Source of the DNA: Gammaproteobacteria bacterium
GTDB taxonomy: Bacteria; Pseudomonadota; Gammaproteobacteria; DSM-16500
Length of the DNA stretch: 64,000 bases
Direction of reading: 5' to 3'
Assembly (NCBI GenBank): GCA_031291175.1
Contig: JARLJO010000016.1
Span: 1 to 64,000 of the forward strand
This document shows positions 24,708 through 33,922 of this stretch, in pieces. Below the pieces are notes generated by a model, which saw nothing but the letters and a program-made list of their open reading frames with translations, was not told the origin of the DNA and did no database searches. Positions within the stretch are counted from its first letter, which is position 1; every line of letters starts with the position of its first letter. The translations under genes and the position numbers were made by a program.

Positions 24708-26777
24708 TCAAATAGAAATCTGCCCTTTCTCTTTCTGACACCGGGCAATAAAAATTCGCGCAACAGCATCCTCTGGATAAATCGCCAGGCAGTGTTGAAA
24801 ATAAGCGATAGCCTCTCGCCATTTTTTTTCTTCATAAGCAACAAACCCTTTTTCAAACTCAGCGTTATAAGCTTCTAGATCATAGGGAACTTGACCGATG
24901 TCATCCCCTAGCAACTCATAAATGACAATCGAGTGAGAGCGCCCTTTTATTTTTACATTATCAAGCAGTCGAAAGAAAAAGCTATATTTCAACTTATTGT
25001 AAACCGTCTCACTGACAATAATATGCGTCTTATATATCTTATTAATGGCTTCCAGGCGGCTTGCAATATTCACCGTATCCCCAAGCGCCGTATAATTGAG
25101 ACGTTCAGATGAACCCAGATTACCGACAATAGCATCCCCTGCATGAATACCAAAACGCGTATAGAATGGGGGCTTGCCTTCTTTAGCCCATTTCGCATTT
25201 AATTCGTCTACTTTCACTTGGCAAAGCCATGCCGCTCTCACGGCAAGATCATTCGCTTCAACCTCTGGCAGCGGCGCTCCCCAAAAAGCCATAATAGAAT
25301 CGCCAATGTATTTATCCACCGTGCCTTTTTGCGAAATAATCACTTGCGTTAATGCTTCAAAATATTCACAGATCTGTAGCATTAAATCATTTGGCTCCAT
25401 GACCTCCGCAATGGACGTAAAATTCTCTATATCAGAAAAAAAGACGACCAGCGGTATTCTCTCTCCGCCGATGCGGGCATTTTGTCCGGATTCAATTAAT
25501 TGCTGAACGAGTACTTTAGGAACATAACGTTGAAATTCCCGCAGACCATTTTTCATAGAGACAATGGCATTTTTTAAATCCATGACTTCTGTAATACGGG
25601 ATTTCAGATGAATTTTTCCTTCAAGTTCGAAACGCTTAATTTTTTTCGTTTCCTTCACCAGCATTTTGATGGGTTTTGCAACGCGTGTAGCGAAGCTTGA
25701 GACCGCGAGGCTTCCCAGAATTAAAGTGAATAAGCTAAGCGCCAGCGTGATCAAATTGATTTTATTTAAGTAAGATAAAAAATCATTCTCTGGCGCAATG
25801 ACACCCACCAACCAACCGTGTGCGGCAAAATCCGGGATGGCTTGATAATTGATAAGAAAACGTTCCCCTTCATAGGTCAGAGCAAACTCTTTTTCGCCGG
25901 TTTTTTTATAATGGTCAATGGATTCATCAATCAATCGAAGCTGTGCTGACTGATGAACGTTTAAGATGCGATGATGGGCGAGACCCGCGTCAGGGAAAGG
26001 TTTGCGATTCGGATAAGCGACTAAATCTTCCTTGTCGGTGATAATAAAAGCATAACCATTTTTACTGACATTTAGCTGCGTCATAAATTGCGATAAAAAA
26101 TCCAATCGCAAAACCAAACCTAATACACCGATTAATTTATGTTGCTTATCATAGACGGGAGAGCTCGCAGACACTCCTTGATAATAGTCGGGATAAATTT
26201 GATAGACATCCGTCCAGGTGAAAGTCTGCGCTTTTTTTGCGGCCAAATACCAGGTTCGGGTGCGAGGATCATAGTTTGTGGTATTCAGTTTAATTTCTTT
26301 TGGGGCTTTGCCATTGAGATCGTGATGAATTACAGTATGAGAATGCTGAGTTTTGTCATGCAAGATGATTTCATTTGTGATTGTGCCATCGTTCTCTTGT
26401 CGGGTAGACATAAAGTTGCCCTGCTCATCCCCCCAATAAGCACCTTGTAAAAGTGGGATAGAGTCGACCATGTAGTACGTATAAGTCATTATTTTAAAAG
26501 GATCATTTTCGATTAATCCACTTTTAAAAAGATTAGTGGAAAAAATCGCGCCCACTTCTATAGGGTTAATGCTGCTGGTTATTTGTTTCAAGACCAGGTG
26601 GGAAGTCTGTTTCATTAATTCATTGGAGGTATAAAGCAATTCATCGCGAAACGCGATGCCCCGAATGAGGGTAATGGAGGCAGTCATTAAGATAAATATG
26701 AGGATAAAAGTGGATAATATGGTAAGGCGAAGGCTGGTGTGGAAGTTGCGTATTTTAACAAAAAGTGAGTTAAACAT
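24708..26777 (-). CDS. membrane adenylate cyclase: Cache sensor, HAMP, class III cyclase
   Basis: Predicted to make cyclic AMP at the inner membrane in response to an extracytoplasmic signal. Helix 1 is at about 18-38. The periplasmic part (45-335) has the double-Cache look (YDPRTRTWY, FTWTDVYQIYPDYYQG, VLGLVLRLDFLSQF). Helix 2 is at about 340-362, followed by a HAMP-like linker. The class III cyclase domain starts near 440: FFSDIENFTS gives metal Asp449, YIGDSIMAFWGAP gives Asp493 with Lys489 just before it, and ALGDTVNIASRLE supplies the Asn/Arg transition-state residues. All key residues are intact, so it should be active. A TPR-like C-terminal tail follows. The start ATG at 26777 opens a Lys/Arg-containing leader before helix 1. 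Similar cyclases are abundant in Legionella. Confidence 0.9.
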   Translation of the reverse strand: MFNSLFVKIRNFHTSLRLTILSTFILIFILMTASITLIRGIAFRDELLYTSNELMKQTSHLVLKQITSSINPIEVGAIFSTNLFKSGLIENDPFKIMTYTYYMVDSIPLLQGAYWGDEQGNFMSTRQENDGTITNEIILHDKTQHSHTVIHHDLNGKAPKEIKLNTTNYDPRTRTWYLAAKKAQTFTWTDVYQIYPDYYQGVSASSPVYDKQHKLIGVLGLVLRLDFLSQFMTQLNVSKNGYAFIITDKEDLVAYPNRKPFPDAGLAHHRILNVHQSAQLRLIDESIDHYKKTGEKEFALTYEGERFLINYQAIPDFAAHGWLVGVIAPENDFLSYLNKINLITLALSLFTLILGSLAVSSFATRVAKPIKMLVKETKKIKRFELEGKIHLKSRITEVMDLKNAIVSMKNGLREFQRYVPKVLVQQLIESGQNARIGGERIPLVVFFSDIENFTSIAEVMEPNDLMLQICEYFEALTQVIISQKGTVDKYIGDSIMAFWGAPLPEVEANDLAVRAAWLCQVKVDELNAKWAKEGKPPFYTRFGIHAGDAIVGNLGSSERLNYTALGDTVNIASRLEAINKIYKTHIIVSETVYNKLKYSFFFRLLDNVKIKGRSHSIVIYELLGDDIGQVPYDLEAYNAEFEKGFVAYEEKKWREAIAYFQHCLAIYPEDAVARIFIARCQKEKGQISI

Positions 26778-26972
26778 GCATATTCCTTCGCTTGAATAGA
26801 CCCATTTTACCAGATGGGGCTAGTTGAGCCAACCCATGAAAATGGTATTATAAGCCCCTTAAAAGTGTTTAGGGCGGCTTTTATCGGTACAATGGCCAAC
26901 TTTATCACCCATGTTTTCTTATCGCCTTATAACCTGTTGTTGCTTGATGAAAATTCAGTAGATTTTCCAAAT

Positions 26973-26991
26973 GATAATGATTATCATTACC
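26973..26991. promoter_or_regulatory. near-perfect Fur box upstream of the histidine-rich membrane protein
   Basis: GATAATGATTATCATTACC matches the classical 19-bp Fur consensus GATAATGATTATCATTATC at 18 of 19 positions. It lies 37 bases upstream of the ATG at 27029, where a bound repressor would block transcription. The downstream gene is therefore probably iron-repressed. Confidence 0.85.
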
Positions 26992-27028
26992 GTGATTGTT
27001 TGAACCCCTTAAGGTAGCCCGTATTACT

Positions 27029-28840
27029 ATGAAAAATGCATTGAGTTCTGTCTTGGCTTTCTTTTCGTCCGTTTCTCTGGGATTGCTCAGCTTTATTGGC
27101 ATGATGATTCTCTCCGGCTCATGGCCCTGGGCGATTGTGGCGTTTTTTCTGGCTAGTGTGATTGAGGGCGAGATCTTTGACCAAAATATTAAACAGGCGA
27201 TAAAAAACCTGGCAGCAGGCCCAATCGCTGAGTTAGAGCAAATTATCGTTCGTCGTGAATTAGAAAATAGCAGCAAACGTTACCGGGAATGCAGTGCCAT
27301 GCTAAAGGCAACCCACTGCCCCGTAACAAAAAAACTCATGAAAGAAAAAATGCAAGAACTTGAAAATGCCTATACCCAAAAAATCCTTCGTGCAGGCGCT
27401 AACGCGAATGCTTACCTGCTTGCAAAGCAAAGTGCAATTAAACGTGAAGTCAGACGGAAAGCTGTCGGTTTTGTTTTCTGCGGTATTTTAGCTGTTGGCG
27501 CTGGCGTAAGCTCTGGTCTTGCGACCCTTTCTGCTGCCTATACCGGACTCATGACACTTGGCATTGTCGCTGGAACTGCAATGGGTATTGCTATCCCCAT
27601 TGCGATTATTTCATCCGTTGGTTATGCCTTGATGATGTATATCAATGTGGCGGATATGATCCAAAACGACACTTTGCAACAATGGGCTAAAAATACGCGT
27701 GAATTCCTCGTTCGCCGTGAGCAGGAATCCATTGCATGGTTTATCACTCGTGGCTTCTTTGCAGCGTTGGGTGCTGCGACAGTCGTGGGCCTGGCTGTTT
27801 TTGCGACCATCGCAACAGCCGGTACCTGGTGGATCGCAGCCAAAAGAGGCGCATTGCTCATGACGGGTATCACTGAGGCGATTGCGAAAGTGGTGCGGAC
27901 AGTAACAGTTATCTGTATGGCCATTCCCAATATCATTTTTAACACCGTCAATGCATTAAAGTCAGTGGGACAGATAGCTGAGTATACGTTCCGTAATTTA
28001 GGCTTAAAGCTGGAGCGTCATTTTTTCCAACCACTAGAAAACAAAAGTACTTTGCAGTGCTGCAATCCCTTTTATTGGATAGCCAAATCAGTTGAGTTAA
28101 TCATTCATGCGGCCGTTTTTAGTGGGCATCTAATTAGCGTCGGTCTGACCTCTGACGGACTGTCTGGCGTTCCGCCGTTGGTGACAACAGGGGCTGGGAC
28201 GTTAACTGAGCTCTTGACGGATTGGCATTATATTTTTGAAGTGCATGATAATAAAGAACACGGGCATGATCATCATCACGATCATGATCACGGCGATGAA
28301 GAGCATGGACATCATCACCACCACTCCAATTTGCCAACCAAATTTGCGATGTTGTTGTTGCTTCCTCTCATTGTATTAGCGAGAGCTTGGGATTGGTTGT
28401 TTTCAGGTGGGCAAGCTCATGCTTATGCGCATCCTCCTCAGCATCATGATCATGAGCACGAGCATAACCATGAACATGATCATGAACATGACCACGCACA
28501 AAAGTATAATCATGAACATGGACATGAACATCATGAGCACGCTGAGCATAAGAATGAGCCACCACATCAAAATAAAGTCGCTCATGAACAAATGCCAAGC
28601 CCAGTCTCTCGTTCAAGTACTGCATCTGTGATGCCACAATTGCATGGTCATGATCATCACGACCACGATCACCATCCCGAGGCAGGCCATAAAGCCGCAG
28701 CAAGTCATGATGAGCATTCCCCTGCTCTATCCTCTTGGAGCCCAAGGCTTCACGCTCAACCCGTAGCGCCGATCAGTGCGGCAGAACAAAAAGCCAGTGA
28801 TAATCACACGATTGAAATAAAAATCGAACCACCACGATAG
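27029..28840 (+). CDS. histidine-rich polytopic membrane protein, candidate MavN-like metal transporter
   Basis: A 603-residue integral membrane protein with about seven to eight hydrophobic stretches: two near the N-terminus, a cluster in the middle third, one around 370 and one near 450. Three His/Asp/Glu-rich stretches follow (about 404-432, 463-511 and 537-557), with runs such as HDHHHDHDH and EHEHNHEHDHEHDH, typical of metal-binding loops in zinc/iron transporters. A near-perfect Fur box lies directly upstream. Legionella MavN/IroT is an iron-repressed, multi-pass, metal-transporting effector of the vacuole membrane, of similar size and type. This protein could be its homologue, but I could not align the sequences. 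The TTG at 26996 opens the frame, but the ATG at 27029 is more likely because the TTG sits beside the operator. Confidence 0.75.
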   Translation: MKNALSSVLAFFSSVSLGLLSFIGMMILSGSWPWAIVAFFLASVIEGEIFDQNIKQAIKNLAAGPIAELEQIIVRRELENSSKRYRECSAMLKATHCPVTKKLMKEKMQELENAYTQKILRAGANANAYLLAKQSAIKREVRRKAVGFVFCGILAVGAGVSSGLATLSAAYTGLMTLGIVAGTAMGIAIPIAIISSVGYALMMYINVADMIQNDTLQQWAKNTREFLVRREQESIAWFITRGFFAALGAATVVGLAVFATIATAGTWWIAAKRGALLMTGITEAIAKVVRTVTVICMAIPNIIFNTVNALKSVGQIAEYTFRNLGLKLERHFFQPLENKSTLQCCNPFYWIAKSVELIIHAAVFSGHLISVGLTSDGLSGVPPLVTTGAGTLTELLTDWHYIFEVHDNKEHGHDHHHDHDHGDEEHGHHHHHSNLPTKFAMLLLLPLIVLARAWDWLFSGGQAHAYAHPPQHHDHEHEHNHEHDHEHDHAQKYNHEHGHEHHEHAEHKNEPPHQNKVAHEQMPSPVSRSSTASVMPQLHGHDHHDHDHHPEAGHKAAASHDEHSPALSSWSPRLHAQPVAPISAAEQKASDNHTIEIKIEPPR

Positions 28841-29230
28841 CTTGATCTTAGAGCGGGGCTTTAATGACTTCATCGTTTTTAAAATAGTAAACAAGCGAAG
28901 CAATCAAGCGTAAAAGTTAACACTAATACGAATCGCAGGCACTTCCCCCTTTTCGAAGGAGGAAGTGCCTGCGATCTGCATTAGTATTCGCATCTCTAGT
29001 CAACTCCAGAGTATGTACTTTGATATCAACAGAATACTCCGAACCTGTAGATTAGTGTCTTAATATCAAATAAAGCGATACAGAAAGAGTAAGTAAAATA
29101 AGAATTCGGCGGCTTGTCCAATGTCAAACATAAATCAGCATCTCATCTAAATCAAACTCCGCCGTACCTCGGCTAGTCCGGGTATGGCAAGGTTTGGGAA
29201 CTTACGGGTAATGTATGATCCTGACAACAG
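28841..29230. other. 390-base intergenic region with one strong hairpin
   Basis: No gene seen. A long hairpin lies at 28923-28984. The remainder is unstructured AT-rich sequence, with a weak family-B-like fragment near 29163 (GTACCTCGGCTAGTCCGGGT). Confidence 0.6.
28923..28984. repeat. long intergenic hairpin
   Basis: A perfect 15-bp inner stem (ATCGCAGGCACTTCC at 28932-28946, complement at 28961-28975) is extended by CTAAT/ATTAG at the outer ends, with a 14-base loop. It is not a typical terminator (no T-run) and resembles a small repetitive element. No other copy was noticed in the window. Confidence 0.7.
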
Positions 29231-29422
29231 TCATTTTTTATAGCAAGCAATCGCAATAAAAAGCACACCTACCCCACCAACGGCCGCGCCATAATAAGTC
29301 CATTTAACCTGGCTAATCATAAAACTGCTCTCTGGCCATCTGACATAACCGAGTCCTTGTCCCACCCAGAGTAATCCCATCGCCAAAGCAAATATTCCAA
29401 TGATCATCAAAAACAGTTTCAT
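29231..29422 (-). CDS. small two-helix membrane protein, 63 aa
   Basis: A 63-residue protein with two hydrophobic helices (MKLFLMIIGIFALAMGLLWV, and YYGAAVGGVGVLFIAIACY near the end) joined by a short polar loop with WPESSFM. An excellent GGAGAAAA site directly before the ATG argues that this is a real gene despite its size. It probably sits in the inner membrane with both ends on the same side. Homologous small hypothetical membrane proteins are common in proteobacteria; no function is proposed. It lies downstream of the 987-residue secreted protein gene on the same strand, separated by a hairpin. Confidence 0.75.
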   Translation of the reverse strand: MKLFLMIIGIFALAMGLLWVGQGLGYVRWPESSFMISQVKWTYYGAAVGGVGVLFIAIACYKK

Positions 29423-29482
29423 TTTTTCTCCTATTGTTTGTGTCTTGTGTCGCCTCTGCGCTTTGAAAAAAACGCCTCAATC

Positions 29483-29508
29483 CTGGAAGCAACATAAATT
29501 GCTTCCAG
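29483..29508 (-). terminator. hairpin between the 987-aa gene and the small membrane protein gene
   Basis: A perfect 10-bp stem (CTGGAAGCAA at 29483-29492, complement at 29499-29508) with a six-base loop. On the minus strand a run of seven T follows about ten bases later, so it may terminate the secreted-protein transcript, though the T-run is not immediately adjacent. Confidence 0.45.
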
Positions 29509-29530
29509 TTTGATTTTTACTATCTGCATA

Positions 29531-32494
29531 TTAGGGTGTATACACCATTTTTGCTTTACCACTCCCCCCATTTTGTGAAACCACCGTATTGGTATAAGTG
29601 CCAGCCACCAATCCTTTAGATGTCGTCAGCGTCAATTTAGAAGTAGATGTTTGTCCTGGAGCAATAGATACATTATAGGGATCCATATAAGTCACCAGAT
29701 AATCTGAATAAGGTGACGTATTTGAGGTATATCGAAATAATCTTGTCTCACAGGCTGTTGTATCATTATTCACTACATTGACGACATAATTGGCCACAGT
29801 AGCTCCTGATATTTTTTGCGTTTTGGGTGAAATGCTAATAGTCGGTGCACGAAGAACACAATCGCTTTTCACATTTAAGGTTGCGGTCGCCGTGTTGGTA
29901 TACCCACTTGCAGTGGCATTTGTCGTATTCACCGTCACCGAATATTTCTCTGAAGGGGTGGATGCAGCAGCTACCACTTTTAATGTGGCTGTAGCGTTTG
30001 CTCCGGCGGTGATGGAAAGCGAGTTTGTGTTGAAATTACCTTCCAGATCAGCTGGTATCACCATGCTCAAGTTAAACGTAGAAATCGCACACCCGACAGA
30101 ATCATTATTGGTAAGTGTCACGTTATAACTCGCCGTTCCTCCGCCAGAAACAGATTGCGAGGCAGGTGTAAGACGCACGGTAGGATTAGCATGCGTGCAG
30201 GCTGGTGCGCTAACCATATAACTGCCAGTCGCCGATGCGTTAGAGCTGCTATCTGTTGCATTCGTTGTCGTTGCTGTGATGCTAAGTGATCCTGCTGCTG
30301 TATTGGCTGCGGAGGTGACTTTTAAATTAGCCGACGCTGAGGTTTGTGCAAAGACAACCAATGAGGTTTTATCAAAACTCCCTGTCAATCCCGATGCTAA
30401 AACGGAAGCTAAATTAAAAGTGGTATAACCACAAGCAACTGGATTTTTATTTGCCACCGTCACCGCATAATTCAAGCTAGTGCCTGCTGCCGCTGTTTGA
30501 CTGGCGGGTGTTAGCGTAATGACGGGTGCAACATTCGTGCATGCATCCGCTGGCGCTGTGATGTTGTCAAATGTGGCGGGTTGCATGAACCAGCGGCTGC
30601 TATAAGCGGTTCCTGCCATACCGACATAAATATCCGCATTCATGGGAATGGTTTGTTGGCCTAGCTGTTTCCAGGTTACACCATCAGTAGAGCCGTAGCC
30701 GGTAAAGACATTCCCTGCTCTCACCAAACGGAACCAATACGGTGATGAGACTCCCACGGTGGATACTGCAGCCGTGTTACCAGCTATCGCAGAACGATAA
30801 GAAAATAACGCCTGACTGTTATTAGGAGTCGGATACAGTAACAAGCTGGCATTTTTGGCATTGTTATCTAAGCTTTCACGCATCATCAAGCCACTGCGTA
30901 AATACGCATTAGACGGAACAGTGACTCTCGCGATAATGCTACCATCGCCACTCATTTTTTTGTAAAGATAATGAAACGAATCTTGTGTCGCCTCGAGGCT
31001 TACGCCATAAGAAGTAATAGTAAAAACCGAATTTAACAAGCCAGCATTGCCACCAAAAGAAGGCGTTGTTAAAAAATCAATGTCTTTTTCAGCCCAATTT
31101 GTTGCTAATGGCGCCGCATTAATGACAGTTTTTAAAACGCTTTCCGTGCCATCTTGATTCAAAGCCATCCCATAAATCGTGCCAGTGGTTTTGACACTAT
31201 AATCATCAATCGCGGTAAATGATTTATAGCCTGTGTAATCATAGCCAATGCCCGCAGTATCCAGGTTTGGTGATCGTAATATTTTCGTTCCATTGCTATC
31301 TTGAAAAATTAAGCTGTTATCCGGCATACGATAGCCAGTATTAGGTGATGGCAGATTAGGATAATTTTGTGTAGATGTGGTTGTCCAAGCCGTGCCATTC
31401 CAAATTCTCCAAGTTGAATTGACTGAGATGCCTACCTTCATATTGCTATCAATCGTCAATCCCGCTGTTGCGCCAAAAGTCGCGGTAGCGCCTGAATCGG
31501 CCACCACATCTGCCGTATTGGCTTGTCCGTCTATACCGCGTAACGGTAACCCGGCAATAACCGTTCCATTCGCTTTTTTCCAGGTTTTGCCATTATCATC
31601 TGAATAGGCATATAAAATTCGATTAGCACCGGCTAATGTAGAATTGGTGTTGCCGGTCACAGCAAAATGCAGACGATTTTTGCTATCAAATTTAAAGCTG
31701 GCTTCATAGTTCTGAAACCACCCGCCGCCGGAGCCTGCATCTTCCCAATAAAATACAGGATAGACATTCACTTGCGTTGGCGCAGTTTTAGGAATCAATC
31801 CGCCAATGGATGTCCATGTGCTCGTGTCTACATTATATCGGTAAAGTCCTACGGCCATTTGACCATTATTACCGAGACCATTTTCAAATGCGTGTACTTG
31901 TGAAGTATAGTAAAGTTCGCCATTGTTATCGGCAAAGAAGTGGCCGATCAACCAGCCGCCACCGGGTATCGCGGTCGTTGGGCTACCACCTTCAAATACA
32001 AAGCCGCCGCTCACATCATTAGGCAGTTTTGATTTCCAATATAAGATTAATTGTTTTTGATAGCGTGTAGGATAAGGCGTTATAACGCTGTCTGTGAAAG
32101 TGCTGTAATGATGCATGTCACCGGTAATGTGAATATAGCCCGCTTTATCTACGCCGATAGAAAAGCGATGATGGCCATCTGCCTGCACTAAATAATCTGG
32201 AGAAGGATCAACAGGTATAGTATTGGATTTACCATTAGTAACTTGAGTCACCCATGCGCGTTGCTTGGCATCGACCCAGACTAAATAAGTGCTATCTTTA
32301 TCATGCCAAACTGGATTCCATGGCTCAATGGAAGTAAATCCTGGTGCCTCAGTAATCGGACCATATTCTACAGTTGTTGTTAGCACAGTGCCATCAGCAC
32401 TGGCAGATGTTGGAATAAAAAGTAAATTAAGAGAAACAAAGAGAAATAAAAATAAAGTGACTACTGATTTAAGACTGTGTCGAATTTGAGTCAT
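29531..32494 (-). CDS. large secreted BNR-repeat protein with C-terminal Ig-like repeats
   Basis: A 987-residue secreted protein. Its signal peptide has a long Leu/Phe core and ends ASA before DGTVL. Residues of roughly 40-430 look like the BNR_4-type propeller of carbohydrate-active proteins, with YLVWVDAKQRAWV, DGHHRFSIGVDKAGYIHITG with MHH after it, and SDDNGKTW, a classic Asp-box. Residues 455-645 resemble a beta-sandwich of the DUF1349/concanavalin type (DFLTTPSFGGNAG, YLRSGLMMRES, FRLVRAGNVFTGYGSTDG). The rest is three related repeats of about 110 residues with Cys-Gly or Cys-Ala-Ile after an Asn-Asn-Asp (or similar) turn and TLTPASQ-like openings. A polysaccharide-binding or lyase role is plausible; no catalytic residues were assigned. 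AAGGAAA precedes the ATG. Confidence 0.78.
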   Translation of the reverse strand: MTQIRHSLKSVVTLFLFLFVSLNLLFIPTSASADGTVLTTTVEYGPITEAPGFTSIEPWNPVWHDKDSTYLVWVDAKQRAWVTQVTNGKSNTIPVDPSPDYLVQADGHHRFSIGVDKAGYIHITGDMHHYSTFTDSVITPYPTRYQKQLILYWKSKLPNDVSGGFVFEGGSPTTAIPGGGWLIGHFFADNNGELYYTSQVHAFENGLGNNGQMAVGLYRYNVDTSTWTSIGGLIPKTAPTQVNVYPVFYWEDAGSGGGWFQNYEASFKFDSKNRLHFAVTGNTNSTLAGANRILYAYSDDNGKTWKKANGTVIAGLPLRGIDGQANTADVVADSGATATFGATAGLTIDSNMKVGISVNSTWRIWNGTAWTTTSTQNYPNLPSPNTGYRMPDNSLIFQDSNGTKILRSPNLDTAGIGYDYTGYKSFTAIDDYSVKTTGTIYGMALNQDGTESVLKTVINAAPLATNWAEKDIDFLTTPSFGGNAGLLNSVFTITSYGVSLEATQDSFHYLYKKMSGDGSIIARVTVPSNAYLRSGLMMRESLDNNAKNASLLLYPTPNNSQALFSYRSAIAGNTAAVSTVGVSSPYWFRLVRAGNVFTGYGSTDGVTWKQLGQQTIPMNADIYVGMAGTAYSSRWFMQPATFDNITAPADACTNVAPVITLTPASQTAAAGTSLNYAVTVANKNPVACGYTTFNLASVLASGLTGSFDKTSLVVFAQTSASANLKVTSAANTAAGSLSITATTTNATDSSSNASATGSYMVSAPACTHANPTVRLTPASQSVSGGGTASYNVTLTNNDSVGCAISTFNLSMVIPADLEGNFNTNSLSITAGANATATLKVVAAASTPSEKYSVTVNTTNATASGYTNTATATLNVKSDCVLRAPTISISPKTQKISGATVANYVVNVVNNDTTACETRLFRYTSNTSPYSDYLVTYMDPYNVSIAPGQTSTSKLTLTTSKGLVAGTYTNTVVSQNGGSGKAKMVYTP

Positions 32495-33097
32495 GATCCA
32501 ATTTCCTTATTAAAAAGATTTCCTACGCACTAATGGTAAGCAGATTTTTTCTGAAAGGTTTTTTTAGAGATAAGACTACTGTTAAATATTATGAGCCATA
32601 AGTAAATATGATTAATTTAAAAAAGTGAAATCATTTATAAAAATAACTAAAAAGTAAGCGGTGTCTTTGCAACAGCCTAATAGTGGTACAAGTTAATACA
32701 TGAAGTTTAAATGATTTTTGCGTGAAATAAAATGAGCAAGAAAAACCTTATTGATTTTTATCAACAAAACAAGCCATTTCAAGCTGACCATAGCCTTGCT
32801 ATATCCTGCCGCTGCTTTGCAGAATTCAACAATACCCTCTTGAGGCATGGTAGGTTGGGTTTCGCAAAAAAGCGCAGAACCCAACATTTCACATAACACA
32901 GAGAACTCCGTTGTACTGTGCACAGAGAGCCCCTACGTATCGTGGCTTGTCCACGGTATCCAGCGATTGAAACCTGGTTCTAGAGCTTTCTGGGTACCGT
33001 GGCCACGGGTACGTAGGGGTTCTTGGTGCACTGTACGTAGGGTTTGAGTTAGAGCCCACTGCGCGCCCAGGTCGGGCAGCCGTAAGCTAATGTACTT
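32495..33097. other. 603-base intergenic region with a composite family B repeat
   Basis: An open frame of 76 codons on the minus strand (32693-32923) has no ribosome-binding site and ends inside the repeat; I do not accept it as a gene. The right third is a composite family B element (32901-33022). Confidence 0.6.
32901..33022. repeat. family B composite element (two hairpins)
   Basis: It begins with a B half-unit (GAGAACTCCGTTGTACTGTG), then CCCCTACGTATCGTGGCTTG, then TCCACGGTATCCAGCGATTG, then a GTACCGTGG/CCACGGGTAC hairpin ending CGTAGGGGTTC. The spacer between the hairpins (CCAGCGATTGAAA) is shared with the copy at 62067-62236, so the two are the same composite type. Confidence 0.8.
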
Positions 33098-33751
33098 TCA
33101 TAACAAATTGTGCATGCCTTCCCATGAATAAATTTTTACTTTTTCATCAGGATTTTTTGCAGCATTATTCATGGCTTTAGCCACTTCTTTCCCCTGTATG
33201 CCTTTATAAATATTAAGTTGTCCAATCAGTATAGGGTTAATGCACGCCCATACTTTTTGGATTATTTTTTCTAGCGGCCGATTTTCTTTACGATCCCCCA
33301 TCAACATGGATGGGCGAAAAATAGCAGTATGATCAAAATCAAGAGCAGTAATGTCTCGCTCTGTCTCCCCTTTTGTTTTGATGTAAAAAAAAGTGGAGTT
33401 CGAATTAGCGCCCACTGAGGTCAAGAGAAATACCGATTGCGCACCATTTTGCTTGGCAATTTTTGCAGCCAGAACAGGATAATCGTGATCAATTTGATAG
33501 TATTCATCCTGGTTAGGCGTGCTTTTTTTCGTGGTGCCTAGCGTAATGAAAACATCATCTGCCACAATGTTCTCTTTTAAGCTGGGTAACGAATAAAAAT
33601 CACCAATCAACATTTTTAATTTAGGATGATTGATATCCAGATTTTTTCTAACAACAACAGTGATTTGATCATAGTCAGCATTATTTAATAATTCGGTTAA
33701 AAGATAAGACCCTATGAATCCACTGGCACCAAACAAAATAGCTTTTTTCAT
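33098..33751 (-). CDS. NAD(P)-binding Rossmann-fold oxidoreductase-like protein
   Basis: A 217-residue protein of the NAD(P)H-binding atypical short-chain dehydrogenase group. The dinucleotide-binding loop GASGFIGS lies at the very N-terminus (KKAILFGASGFIG). A second strand, DDVFITLGTTKK, follows, and LLTSVGANSNSTFFYIKTKG gives the Tyr-x-x-x-Lys-like segment. The protein resembles the TIP30/Fmp52-like proteins that act as small redox enzymes or NAD(P) sensors. No neighbour defines its substrate. ATG at 33751; a TTG immediately before it is less likely. A family C repeat lies just upstream. Confidence 0.82.
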   Translation of the reverse strand: MKKAILFGASGFIGSYLLTELLNNADYDQITVVVRKNLDINHPKLKMLIGDFYSLPSLKENIVADDVFITLGTTKKSTPNQDEYYQIDHDYPVLAAKIAKQNGAQSVFLLTSVGANSNSTFFYIKTKGETERDITALDFDHTAIFRPSMLMGDRKENRPLEKIIQKVWACINPILIGQLNIYKGIQGKEVAKAMNNAAKNPDEKVKIYSWEGMHNLL

Positions 33752-33770
33752 CAAAAAAACGACTCCTCAT

Positions 33771-33886
33771 CTCACTTCCACGAAAGTGGAAGTGAATTTA
33801 AAAAAACGGGGTGGCAGGGTAGGTTTGCTTTTTACGCGCGGAGCCCAGCTCCCACGAAAAAAGTAAACCTACTCTGACAGGACCTG
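33771..33886 (-). repeat. family C element, reverse orientation
   Basis: Same order as the copy at 24561: a small hairpin CACTTCCACGAAAGTGGAAGTG, AAAAAAACGGGGTGGCAGGG, TAGGTTTGCTTTTTACGCGC, then AAAAAGTAAACCTACTCTGA and CAGGACC. It lies in the gap between the Rossmann-fold gene and the secreted Kelch-like protein gene. Confidence 0.85.
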
Positions 33887-33922
33887 AGGCAACATCAATA
33901 TGGATGATCGCCACTATCCTTT

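Noticed and set aside
26814..27017. Open frame of 67 codons overlapping the Fur box
   Set aside because: It runs through the operator and the leader of the histidine-rich gene; no ribosome-binding site and no recognisable content.
28368..28745. His/Met-rich open frames on both strands of the histidine-rich gene
   Set aside because: These are shadows of the repeated CAT/CAC codons; they only mirror the real gene.
32693..32923. Open frame of 76 codons on the minus strand
   Set aside because: Starts inside a family B repeat and has no ribosome-binding site.
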